Shown: positions 5,854 to 12,000, counted from the stretch's first letter. The stretch is DNA of 12,240 nt from an uncultured Flavobacteriaceae bacterium (GCA_945788155.1 CALZKX010000299.1:1-12240); one strand, 5' to 3'. Numbers and translations: made by a program. Notes: generated by a model not told the origin, from the sequence alone.

Positions 5854-7344
5854 ATGAAAAAATTAGCATTATTATTTTCGCTTGTTAGCGTAATCGCGTT
5901 ATCAGCACAAACCGAAATTGAAAAAGTAAAAGAAACCATTAGTAAAAGTGATATAGAAGGTCATATCTATTTTCTGGCAGACGATGCCTTAAAAGGCAGA
6001 GCAACTGGCACACCAGAACTTAAAATAGCTGCATCATATTTAGCAAATACGCTTCGTGGTTATGGTGTAAAGCCAAACCCAAAAACTGGAACGTATTACC
6101 AAGAAGTAAAACTAAAACGTGTGTCTCCACCAAAAGAGGCTTCAATTAACATTAACAATCAAGCTCTATCAAATTTTGTTTTTCTTGATGTCTCTGCAAT
6201 GACATCAAGTGCTGATGCCATCTACTTAAACTATGGCCTGGAGGATGATTACACTAACAAAGACTTAAATGGTAAAGTAATTGTTGTAAAAGCAGGAAGC
6301 TCTGAAACCAACGATACAAGAGCAGCCTTTGGGTTACGAAGACAAAAACAAAAGTTAGCTAAAGAACATGGCGTGACTGCAATTATAGAACTCCTGAATA
6401 CCGATGATAATATGTGGAGCTTTATTGACCATAATTTTAATGAACCAAGCTTATCTGTTGACCTAGGAGATAGTGATAACAATAGCAATAAACTTACCTA
6501 CGTTTGGGTGTTGGATAAAGAAGGGAAAATAGCAGAACAAGTAAGCACACTTAAAACCATTAGCTCTAAAATGACTATTGGCGAAAAGATGGAAGCGCCA
6601 GTTATATCTCAAAACGTGATTGGTGTGGTAGAAGGTACTGACCCAAAACTTAAAAACGAATACATTATCTATTCTGCGCATTACGACCATGTTGGTATTG
6701 GTGCTCCAGACGAAACTGGTGACAACATTTATAATGGCGCAAGGGACAATGCAGTTGGAACAACAACGGTTTTAGCAATGGCAGAAAACTTGGCTAAATA
6801 TCCAACAAAGCGTTCTGCTTTATTTATTCTGTTTACTGGAGAAGAAAAAGGCTTATTAGGCAGTCAATATTATGTTGAAAATCCCGTATTACCATTAAAC
6901 CAAATGGTGTATTGTTTTAATAGTGATAATGCTGGTTACAATGACACGTCTTTGATATCTGTTGTAGGGTTGACAAGAACCACTGCCGAAAACAATATTT
7001 TTAGAGCAGCTGAAACTTTTGGACTAAAAGCCATTGAAGATCCTGCAAAAGAACAAGGCTTATTTGATAGAAGTGACAATGTAAACTTTGCTAAAAAAGG
7101 CATTCCTGCACCAACGTTTTCTTTAGGTTTTACTGCATTTAATGGTGATGTGACCAAATATTATCACAGACCAGGAGACGAAGCACATACCTTGGACTAC
7201 GATTATCTCTTAAAGTTTTTTAGAGCTTACATACTGGCTGGACGAAACATAGCCAACGATTTAGCCACTCCTGTTTGGAATACTGGCGATAAGTACGAAG
7301 AAGCTTCCAAAGAATTATACAAAAGAGAAGCCATAAAAAACTAG
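5854..7344 (+). CDS. Secreted M28 family zinc aminopeptidase with PA-type insert
   Basis: A 496-residue metallopeptidase, predicted to be exported by a signal peptide (MKKLALLFSLVSVIALSA, residues 1-19). The N-terminal part (GHIYFLADDALKGRATGTPE) is typical of M28 enzymes of this type. A protease-associated-like domain lies at roughly 105-235. The two-zinc site is complete: His276 in SAHYDHVG, Asp298 in NGARDNAVG, Glu330/Glu331 in FTGEEKG (catalytic base and ligand), Asp358 in NSDNAG, and His438 in YYHRPGDE. It should remove N-terminal amino acids from peptides in the periplasm or outside the cell. It lies in the gap between two runs of DUF6090-like stubs and genes, with a coiled-coil gene before it and a tiny membrane-peptide gene after. 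No truncation is seen. Confidence 0.95.
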   Translation: MKKLALLFSLVSVIALSAQTEIEKVKETISKSDIEGHIYFLADDALKGRATGTPELKIAASYLANTLRGYGVKPNPKTGTYYQEVKLKRVSPPKEASININNQALSNFVFLDVSAMTSSADAIYLNYGLEDDYTNKDLNGKVIVVKAGSSETNDTRAAFGLRRQKQKLAKEHGVTAIIELLNTDDNMWSFIDHNFNEPSLSVDLGDSDNNSNKLTYVWVLDKEGKIAEQVSTLKTISSKMTIGEKMEAPVISQNVIGVVEGTDPKLKNEYIIYSAHYDHVGIGAPDETGDNIYNGARDNAVGTTTVLAMAENLAKYPTKRSALFILFTGEEKGLLGSQYYVENPVLPLNQMVYCFNSDNAGYNDTSLISVVGLTRTTAENNIFRAAETFGLKAIEDPAKEQGLFDRSDNVNFAKKGIPAPTFSLGFTAFNGDVTKYYHRPGDEAHTLDYDYLLKFFRAYILAGRNIANDLATPVWNTGDKYEEASKELYKREAIKN

Positions 7345-7356
7345 TTTTAGCAAATT

Positions 7357-7458
7357 ATGGAAACCAAAACCATCATATATGTTGTGGCTGCAGCTTTAAT
7401 ATTACGAGTGATTATTAAAGTTGCAGCACGTTATTTAAAGGAACAAAAAAAACACTAA
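7357..7458 (+). CDS. 33-residue predicted single-pass membrane peptide
   Basis: Reads METKTIIYVVAAALILR, then VIIKVAARYLKEQKKH, then stop. A hydrophobic segment at ~6-25 is followed by a basic tail, as in small inner-membrane peptides. It starts 12 nt after the M28 stop, in the same orientation, and ends 15 nt before the first stub of the next run. The close spacing and clean topology suggest a real co-transcribed gene. The length alone gives weak statistical support, and I do not recognise a family. Confidence 0.55.
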   Translation: METKTIIYVVAAALILRVIIKVAARYLKEQKKH

Positions 7459-7473
7459 CAATGTTGATGAGCA

Positions 7474-7566
7474 ATGATTAAATTCTTCTTCCATATTCTT
7501 CAAAACCCACCCCTAAATCCCCTCCTGGGAGGGGACCAAGGAGTAGGTCAAATCACTAAACTATGA
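7474..7566 (+). pseudogene. DUF6090-like stub 3: 30-codon open frame ending in an ATGA overlap
   Basis: It starts with ATGATTAAATTCTT (MIKFF), then FHILQ, then reads through a GC-rich palindromic repeat (7505-7550) in an open frame. It stops at TGA 7564-7566, which overlaps the ATG of the next stub at 7563. Only 5-8 residues resemble the family, closest to the MIKFFRHI opening of the 9344 and 9472 units. Confidence 0.6.
7505..7550 (-). repeat. GGGGTGGG palindromic element, inverted copy
   Basis: Reads ACCCACCCCTAAATCCCC, then CTCCTGGGAGGGG with a 7-bp GC stem (7519-7534). It is the reverse-oriented relative of the elements at 7594-7626, 8549-8582 and 10968-11001. Confidence 0.65.
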
Positions 7567-7628
7567 TTAATTCTTTAGAAAAACACGATACATTTTCCCC
7601 TCTTGGGAGAGGATTAAGGGGTGGGTAA
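7563..7628 (+). pseudogene. DUF6090-like stub 4: frameshifted start module
   Basis: ATGATTAATTCTTTAG lacks one A compared with the standard ATGATTAAATTCTTTAG, shifting the frame to MINSLEKHDTF and a stop at 7626-7628. With the missing base restored, the frame would match the 27-codon stub at 8518 and would end in an ATGA overlap with the next gene. It is the first part of a ~105-bp block repeated at 8518 and 10938. Confidence 0.65.
7594..7626 (+). repeat. GGGGTGGG palindromic element, copy A
   Basis: TTTTCCCCTCTTGGGAGAGG followed by ATTAAGGGGTGGGT. It lies between stub 4 and the start of paralog 3. The same element occurs in the same place before 8598 and before 11017. Confidence 0.75.
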
Positions 7629-7641
7629 AAAACATACAAAC

Positions 7642-8391
7642 ATGATAAAATTCTTTAGAAAAATTAGATACAACCTTATGGAAACAGGAAAAACAGGAAA
7701 ATACTTTAAATACGCCATTGGCGAAATTGTTCTTGTGGTAATTGGAATCCTTATCGCACTACAAATAAATAATTGGAATGAAGACAGGAAAGATAGGAAG
7801 GTAGAACTTAAGATTTTACAGAGCATAAATAGCGATTTACTAGAGGATATTCAGAATCTTAAGGTTATGATGGTATTTGATAGTATTATGATAGAGCAAA
7901 ACAATACTTTATTTACTATTCTTGAAAACAAAAACTCTATTTACAATACTGAGATGGAACCACTTTTTGGCAACATCAATCGATATGGCGTTTTCTATCC
8001 ACAAAAGATTGGTTATGAGTCGTTAAAATCTAGTGGGTTAGAGATATTACAGTCGGATAGCTTGCGTGCTGCCATTGTTACCTTGTACGATTTTCATTAT
8101 GGTTTTGTATCAGAAACTTTGGATTTAAAGAAACAAATCTATCTCACTACCAATCCAATATTTGTTGGAGAATTGCGCACTACGGGAGGGCCAAACGAAA
8201 TGCAATCCGTCAGTTATAAAGAACCTGTAGATTTTAATGCACTAAAGGAAAATCTTAACTTCATAAACCATATAAGACATATATATTACGAACGTATTAA
8301 CTTCTTAAAGTTTACTGGGACTACATTACTTCAAATGAAAAAAGTTCAAGCAAAAATTACTGAAGATATAAAATCGATCAAGAATGATTAA
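7642..8391 (+). CDS. DUF6090-like membrane-anchored protein, paralog 3
   Basis: A 249-residue protein: MIKFFRKIRYNLMETGKTG, a transmembrane helix at ~24-43 (IGEIVLVVIGILIALQI), NNWNEDRKDRK, and an outer domain. It carries the shared motif (YESLKSSGLEILQ, ~124-136) followed by a helix (LRAAIVTLYDFHYG). The ATG at 7642 is chosen over the in-frame GTG at 7621 because the family start is MIKFF and the GTG lies inside a palindromic repeat. Its stop TAA (8389-8391) is part of the next start module: AATGATTAA ends this frame as Asn-Asp-stop while opening stub 5 at 8384. Function unknown. Confidence 0.9.
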   Translation: MIKFFRKIRYNLMETGKTGKYFKYAIGEIVLVVIGILIALQINNWNEDRKDRKVELKILQSINSDLLEDIQNLKVMMVFDSIMIEQNNTLFTILENKNSIYNTEMEPLFGNINRYGVFYPQKIGYESLKSSGLEILQSDSLRAAIVTLYDFHYGFVSETLDLKKQIYLTTNPIFVGELRTTGGPNEMQSVSYKEPVDFNALKENLNFINHIRHIYYERINFLKFTGTTLLQMKKVQAKITEDIKSIKND

Positions 8392-8439
8392 ATTCTTTAT
8401 AAAAAATCCGCTATAACCTTATGGAACAAAGCAAAACAT
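8384..8439 (+). pseudogene. DUF6090-like stub 5: ~55-bp remnant with frameshift
   Basis: ATGATTAAATTCTTTA is followed by a one-base insertion relative to the family, giving MIKFFIKNPL and stop at 8414-8416. Family likeness resumes in another frame through AACCTTATGGAACAAAGC (LMEQSKT) and then ends at a palindromic repeat starting near 8442. It overlaps the last 8 nt of paralog 3. Confidence 0.7.
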
Positions 8440-8441
8440 TT

Positions 8442-8506
8442 TATCATTCCGCACCTGATGCGGAATCCACAATTAATGAGATCTTGAATCAAGTTCAGGA
8501 TGACAA
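8442..8506. repeat. Two-hairpin palindromic repeat
   Basis: Hairpin 1 is ATTCCGCA (8446-8453), CCTGA, TGCGGAAT (8459-8466), a perfect 8-bp stem. Hairpin 2 is ATCTTGAA (8481-8488), TCAAG, TTCAGGAT (8494-8501), 7 of 8 paired. It ends TGACA and separates stub 5 from stub 6. It is a different family from the GGGGTGGG element. Confidence 0.65.
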
Positions 8507-8517
8507 TACATTATTCT

Positions 8518-8601
8518 ATGATTAAATTCTTTAGAAAAACACATTACATTTTCCCCTCTTGGGAGGGGATTAAGGGGTGGGTAAAAAACATACAAACATG
8601 A
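8518..8601 (+). pseudogene. DUF6090-like stub 6: 27-codon open frame ending in an ATGA overlap
   Basis: MIKFFRKTHYIF, then a read-through of the GGGGTGGG element (PSWEGIKGWVK), stopping at TGA 8599-8601, which overlaps the ATG of paralog 4 at 8598. It is the intact form of stub 4. The frame is open but carries only ~8 family-like residues. Confidence 0.65.
8549..8582 (+). repeat. GGGGTGGG palindromic element, copy B
   Basis: TTTTCCCCTCTTGGGAGGGG with a CCCCTC/GAGGGG stem, then ATTAAGGGGTGGGT. It lies inside stub 6, directly before paralog 4. Confidence 0.75.
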
Positions 8602-9347
8602 TAAAATTCTTTAGAAAAATTAGATACAACCTCATGGAAACACGAAAAACAGGTAAGTACTTTAAATATGCTATTGGTGAAATACTCTTAGTTATGGTTG
8701 GTATTTTACTAGCATTACAAATAAATAGTTGGAATCAAAAACGATTAGATAGGATTGAAGAAAAAACCATTTTATCAAATTTGCATGACGAGTTTCTAGA
8801 AAACAAAACACTTTCAACTACAAATATAACCACCATTAAAGGCGCTATGAAAGCTAATAAGGCAATAATGGCCTTAATGGGTAGTGACGTTAACGAATTA
8901 CAAAAACACAATTTAGATAGTATATTTTACAAATCTCTTCCAGCTGCACAGTTTACTTCTTCGTCGCAAAGTATTTTAAATATCACACAAGGAGGACGTT
9001 TGAATATTATTAGAGATAAAGATATCATTAAACTATTATATCAATGGCAAGCGCAATTAGACGCTGTAAATATAAGAGAGCGCGCTTTAGACAATTGGAG
9101 CTACGACAAAATTTTGCCTATCATGTCTAAATACATCTCACTAAAAGAAATGGATATAAATGGTAATTATGAATGGACTGGAAAATCTAAATTAAAAAAA
9201 CCGTATGATCCATTATTCCAATCATTAGAATACGAAAATTTATTGGATAACTTTTTATTCTTGCACCAAATGAATTTTCAAGAAATTGAAAAGGCAGATG
9301 TCTTAATAGACCAAATTATAGAAATAACGAAACCATATACCAAATGA
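8598..9347 (+). CDS. DUF6090-like membrane-anchored protein, paralog 4
   Basis: A 249-residue protein: MIKFFRKIRYNLMETRKTG, a transmembrane helix at ~24-43 (IGEILLVMVGILLALQI), NSWNQKRLDR, then an outer domain whose motif here reads SILNITQGGRLNII (~121-134). The outer domain is strongly diverged from paralog 3 although the first ~45 codons and the ~100 bp upstream are nearly the same. The ATG at 8598 is preferred to the in-frame GTG at 8577 in the repeat. The stop TGA (9345-9347) overlaps the ATG of stub 7 at 9344. Function unknown. Confidence 0.9.
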   Translation: MIKFFRKIRYNLMETRKTGKYFKYAIGEILLVMVGILLALQINSWNQKRLDRIEEKTILSNLHDEFLENKTLSTTNITTIKGAMKANKAIMALMGSDVNELQKHNLDSIFYKSLPAAQFTSSSQSILNITQGGRLNIIRDKDIIKLLYQWQAQLDAVNIRERALDNWSYDKILPIMSKYISLKEMDINGNYEWTGKSKLKKPYDPLFQSLEYENLLDNFLFLHQMNFQEIEKADVLIDQIIEITKPYTK

Positions 9348-9475
9348 TTAAATTCTTTAGGCATATCATCATTGTCATTGTGAGCGTAGCATGGCAATCT
9401 TATAAATTGGTGTTCAAAACAAAAAGGTTACCACGTCTCTTTGTTCCTCGTAATGACAAAGCATTAAAGTTATGA
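9344..9475 (+). pseudogene. DUF6090-like stub 7: 43-codon open frame with repeat read in frame
   Basis: MIKFFRHI, then a change into a dispersed repeat (9372-9459) that is read without a stop, giving a 43-residue frame with a hydrophobic early part (IIIVIVSVAW). It ends at TGA 9473-9475, overlapping the ATG of paralog 5 at 9472, and its own start overlaps the stop of paralog 4. The frame thus bridges two full genes with 4-nt overlaps at both ends. Confidence 0.65.
9372..9459. repeat. Dispersed repeat with TTGTCATT / AATGACAA inverted ends
   Basis: Left end TTGTCATTGTGAG (9372-9384) and right end CTCGTAATGACAA (9447-9459) are inverted with 11 of 13 matches. The interior has GCGTAGCATGGCAATCT and TTGTTCCTCG, like genome-wide repeats seen in many Bacteroidota. 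A third repeat family linked to a stub. Confidence 0.65.
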
Positions 9476-10197
9476 TTAAATTTTTCAGGCATATACGCAA
9501 ATCACTTCTTATGGAAAACAAAAAAGGTAGATACTTAAAATACGCTATTGGAGAAATACTTCTGGTCATGGTAGGAATTTTATTAGCGCTTCAAGTGAAT
9601 AATTGGAATGAAGAAAGGAAGACAAAGATTAAATCTCAAGTATATATAGACCAAATTATAAATGATCTTGTTAAGGACACATTAAACATCAATGAATTAA
9701 TTATAAAAACTGAAACAGACAGTGCCAATATTTCAAACTATTTAAGTTTTTTTAATCAAGGTAATACTATTGATAAATTAATTGATAGTTCTAAAAATAC
9801 CGAATCATACTTTTATAGGTATTTTCCTGTAAACCATACATTTTTAGACATGAAAACTTCAGGCAATTCTAATTTATTAACTAGTAAACAACGAAATATA
9901 TTAATTCAACTCGAATCTGAACAAGAGCAACTAGTCATAATTATAGAAAAAGTAGTTAGCAAGTCAATTGCAGAGGGTGTTGAAAAAGATAAGTATTTGG
10001 GATATCCAGATGATTTTTATCAAAAAATTGGTAGGTCTGCAAATGAGAATAATAAGATAAATTGGTTAATACACCAAAATTTAAAGTTTAAAAATAATTT
10101 TGAGCTCTATCATTTTATAAAAATAAGAGGTAAAAGGATAAAAAAAATGTCTGGAAAGGCGATTGAAATTTTAACGGGTGAACAAACAAATGATTAA
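9472..10197 (+). CDS. DUF6090-like membrane-anchored protein, paralog 5
   Basis: A 241-residue protein: MIKFFRHIRKSLLMENKKG, a transmembrane helix at ~24-43 (IGEILLVMVGILLALQV), NNWNEERK, then a Lys-rich helical outer domain with the motif FLDMKTSGNSNLL at ~117-129. It is the copy with the most diverged opening (RHIRKSLLMENKKGR) and shares MIKFFRHI with stubs 2 and 7. The stop TAA (10195-10197) lies in the start module of paralog 6, giving Asn-Asp-stop and an 8-nt overlap. Function unknown. Confidence 0.9.
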   Translation: MIKFFRHIRKSLLMENKKGRYLKYAIGEILLVMVGILLALQVNNWNEERKTKIKSQVYIDQIINDLVKDTLNINELIIKTETDSANISNYLSFFNQGNTIDKLIDSSKNTESYFYRYFPVNHTFLDMKTSGNSNLLTSKQRNILIQLESEQEQLVIIIEKVVSKSIAEGVEKDKYLGYPDDFYQKIGRSANENNKINWLIHQNLKFKNNFELYHFIKIRGKRIKKMSGKAIEILTGEQTND

Positions 10198-10945
10198 ATT
10201 CTTTAGAAAAATACGCTACAACCTTATGGAAACAGGAAAAACAGGCAAGTACTTTAAATACGCCATTGGTGAAATTGTTCTGGTGGTTATTGGGATTCTA
10301 ATTGCCTTAAGTATTAATAATTGGAATGAACAAAAAAAAGAGAACAATACTGCCACTATATTGGCAAAATCACTTATTGAAGATTTGAATAAAGATGTTG
10401 ATTTTTTAAAAAGCACTCTAACCTTTAGTAAAGAAAAAATAAGAAGTTGCGACACCTTATTAAATTTAATATCGATGCCTATAAATAAATGGGATATTAA
10501 ACCTATTTATAAAAACCTTAATATTGTTGGTCAATCTAACCCCTTTTTTCCAACAACAGGCACCTACCAACAAATTGTGACCTCTGGATTATTAAAACTG
10601 TTTGATCAATCTCTTGCAAATCAGCTCAATGCTTATGACATGCAGTTAAAAAAAATTACCTATTGGGCTAATGCCGAAGATGAAACCTCTTGGCTTATGG
10701 CAAATATTATTTGGAAAGGTATAAACGTTGAAGCTATGGCTGATATACGATTTAATTTACCTTTAAACCATGAACTATTCTTAAAGATTCCTGAAGATTC
10801 AATTATTGAATTAAAAAATTTAATTGCAGGAATAAAAATGTATAGATTAAAAACAGAAGCCGAATATAAAGAACAGTTAAGATTAGCTGAAAATTTAATA
10901 ACCTCATTAAACAATGCTTATAATTTAAATATCTTACCTAATTAA
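10190..10945 (+). CDS. DUF6090-like membrane-anchored protein, paralog 6
   Basis: A 251-residue protein: MIKFFRKIRYNLMETGKTG, a transmembrane helix at ~24-43 (IGEIVLVVIGILIALSI), NNWNEQKKEN, then an outer domain with the shared motif as YQQIVTSGLLKLF (~127-139). The ATG at 10190 overlaps the stop of paralog 5; the in-frame GTG at 10178 lies within that gene and is not the family start. By hand count the first 99 nt differ from paralog 3 at only 9 positions, while the outer domains barely align. The stop TAA (10943-10945) falls in a decayed start module. Function unknown. Confidence 0.9.
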   Translation: MIKFFRKIRYNLMETGKTGKYFKYAIGEIVLVVIGILIALSINNWNEQKKENNTATILAKSLIEDLNKDVDFLKSTLTFSKEKIRSCDTLLNLISMPINKWDIKPIYKNLNIVGQSNPFFPTTGTYQQIVTSGLLKLFDQSLANQLNAYDMQLKKITYWANAEDETSWLMANIIWKGINVEAMADIRFNLPLNHELFLKIPEDSIIELKNLIAGIKMYRLKTEAEYKEQLRLAENLITSLNNAYNLNILPN

Positions 10946-10968
10946 ATTCATTAAAATAACACATTACA
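10938..10968 (+). pseudogene. DUF6090-like stub 8: start module with lost ATG
   Basis: CTAATTAAATTCATTAAAAT then AACACATTAC aligns with CTATGATTAAATTCTTTAG then AAAAACACATTAC at 8516-8548. TG of the start codon is deleted and two further bases are changed. It cannot start translation but supplies the stop codon of paralog 6. Confidence 0.65.
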
Positions 10969-11001
10969 TTTTCCCCTCTTGGGAGGGGTTAAGGGGTGGG
11001 T
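10968..11001 (+). repeat. GGGGTGGG palindromic element, copy C
   Basis: TTTTCCCCTCTTGGGAGGGG, then TTAAGGGGTGGGT. Same position relative to the flanking start modules as copies A and B. Confidence 0.75.
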
Positions 11002-11016
11002 CAAAAACATACAAAC

Positions 11017-11052
11017 ATGATAAAAATTTTTAGAAAAATAAGGTTGGCATAA
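11017..11052 (+). pseudogene. DUF6090-like stub 9: terminal 11-codon remnant
   Basis: MIKIFRKIRLA and stop. The leader CATACAAAC before the ATG is the same as before paralogs 3 and 4, but homology stops after ~9 codons and no outer domain follows. It marks the 3' end of the array, 42 nt from the convergent lipoprotein gene. Confidence 0.65.
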
Positions 11053-11094
11053 CGGATAATAAACACATATATTTTATTAGCGTTTGATACGCAT

Positions 11095-11802
11095 TTAATC
11101 TAAATTCTTCTTTTTATAATCTTCGGTAAATTGCTTTGCTCTTCTATTTTCGTTATTAAGTTGTAATGCTATTTTATAATTATTGTAGGCTTGAATACTA
11201 TCACCGCTCCTTACATAAGCATCGGCCAAACTATCGTAAACATTACTGCTTTCAGGGTATAGTGCAATATTAATCATAAAGACACCAATAGCATCGTCAT
11301 ACTTTTTATCTCTTAAAAATTGGTATCCTCGACTATTAAAAGACCCTTCTTCGATTAAAAAACTTGTAGAATCTTGTTTCTGAATTTCTAAATAACCTAG
11401 AAGTGCTTGATTATATTCCTTATCCTTAATGTGCATGCTTGGTGTTTTAAAAGAATCTGCTACTTTTAAATAATCGTATGAAATGAGATTTTCATTTTCT
11501 TTAGGAATTTTAGCAAGGTATCGTTCTTTTGTCTCTGGATGTTGAAAAAAATGAAATTTTTGATTCATCTCGATTAAAATAAATGTTTTTTCATCCAAAA
11601 CTACTGGGCTTATTTTTTCGGCACCTCGCCATTTAAAATACATTTTATTATTTTCATAATAAACTTCAATAATATCGTCTTGATTATACAAATAACGTCC
11701 AGAGGTGTTATCCATATATTCTTGTGAATAATTAACGCTTTTAGAACAGCTTAAAAAAGTGAGTACAAAGAGTAAAGAATAAAAAATAGTTTTGGTTTTC
11801 AT
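11095..11802 (-). CDS. TPR-containing lipoprotein
   Basis: A 235-residue protein with a lipoprotein signal peptide (LTFLSC, Cys19). Residues ~33-100 resemble the small beta-rich module (SGRYLYNQDDIIEVYYENNK) found after the catalytic domain of Bacteroidota beta-lactamase-like serine hydrolases. Residues ~155-221 form about two tetratricopeptide repeats (GYQFLRDKKYDDAIGVF, then NVYDSLADAYVRSGDSIQAY). The whole looks like the C-terminal half of such a hydrolase without the enzyme domain, given its own lipid anchor. It would act as a binding or scaffold protein at the membrane; the partner is unknown. It points against the DUF6090 array. A TATATTTTG sequence at 11820-11828 (minus strand) is close to a -7 box. 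Confidence 0.85.
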   Translation of the reverse strand: MKTKTIFYSLLFVLTFLSCSKSVNYSQEYMDNTSGRYLYNQDDIIEVYYENNKMYFKWRGAEKISPVVLDEKTFILIEMNQKFHFFQHPETKERYLAKIPKENENLISYDYLKVADSFKTPSMHIKDKEYNQALLGYLEIQKQDSTSFLIEEGSFNSRGYQFLRDKKYDDAIGVFMINIALYPESSNVYDSLADAYVRSGDSIQAYNNYKIALQLNNENRRAKQFTEDYKKKNLD

Positions 11803-11827
11803 AACGGTTAGTTAATGTTCAAAATAT

Positions 11828-11853
11828 AAAAAAAGTCTCATTACAAATGAGAC
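11828..11853 (-). terminator. Intrinsic terminator
   Basis: On the minus strand an 8-bp stem GTCTCATT/AATGAGAC (11835-11853) with a 3-nt loop is followed by seven T. It lies between nqrF and the lipoprotein gene and would stop read-through from the nqr operon into the lipoprotein gene. Confidence 0.65.
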
Positions 11854-11959
11854 GATAATTTTAATTATTTGTTACGCTTTTTTTTTAAAGGCTTGAGTCG
11901 CTAAATAAAATTGAAATAATACCTAGTATTAAATAAAGAGTATGACTTTTTAAAAATAT

Positions 11960-11999
11960 AAAAAAGCTTAAAACCCAACACTTTCGTATTGGGTTTTAA
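11960..11999 (-). terminator. Intrinsic terminator downstream of nqrF
   Basis: An 11-bp stem TTAAAACCCAA (11968-11978) / TTGGGTTTTAA (11989-11999) with a 10-nt loop. On the minus strand it is followed by GC and six T. It is the first strong terminator after the nqrF stop, about 75 bp downstream. Between it and 11853 I see only AT-rich sequence without a gene. Confidence 0.65.
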
Positions 12000-12000
12000 A

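Noticed and set aside
7621..7641. GTG start 7 codons upstream of paralog 3 (and the same before paralog 4 at 8577 and before paralog 6 at 10178)
   Set aside because: The family start MIKFF is constant. The GTG codons fall in the GGGGTGGG repeat or inside the previous gene, so the extension is a side effect of an open frame.
4492..11052. Integron or classical insertion sequence as the cause of the array
   Set aside because: No integrase, transposase or attC-like site is visible. The units share gene starts, not terminal recombination sites, and no consistent target duplications were seen.
11065..11094. Possible terminator between stub 9 and the convergent lipoprotein gene (GCGT-TTGAT-ACGC)
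   Set aside because: A 4-bp stem without a T-run in either direction is too weak.
11880..11960. Minus-strand hydrophobic stretch (ILGIISILF) between nqrF and the lipoprotein gene
   Set aside because: It has no usable start codon after the preceding in-frame stop and lies between two terminators.
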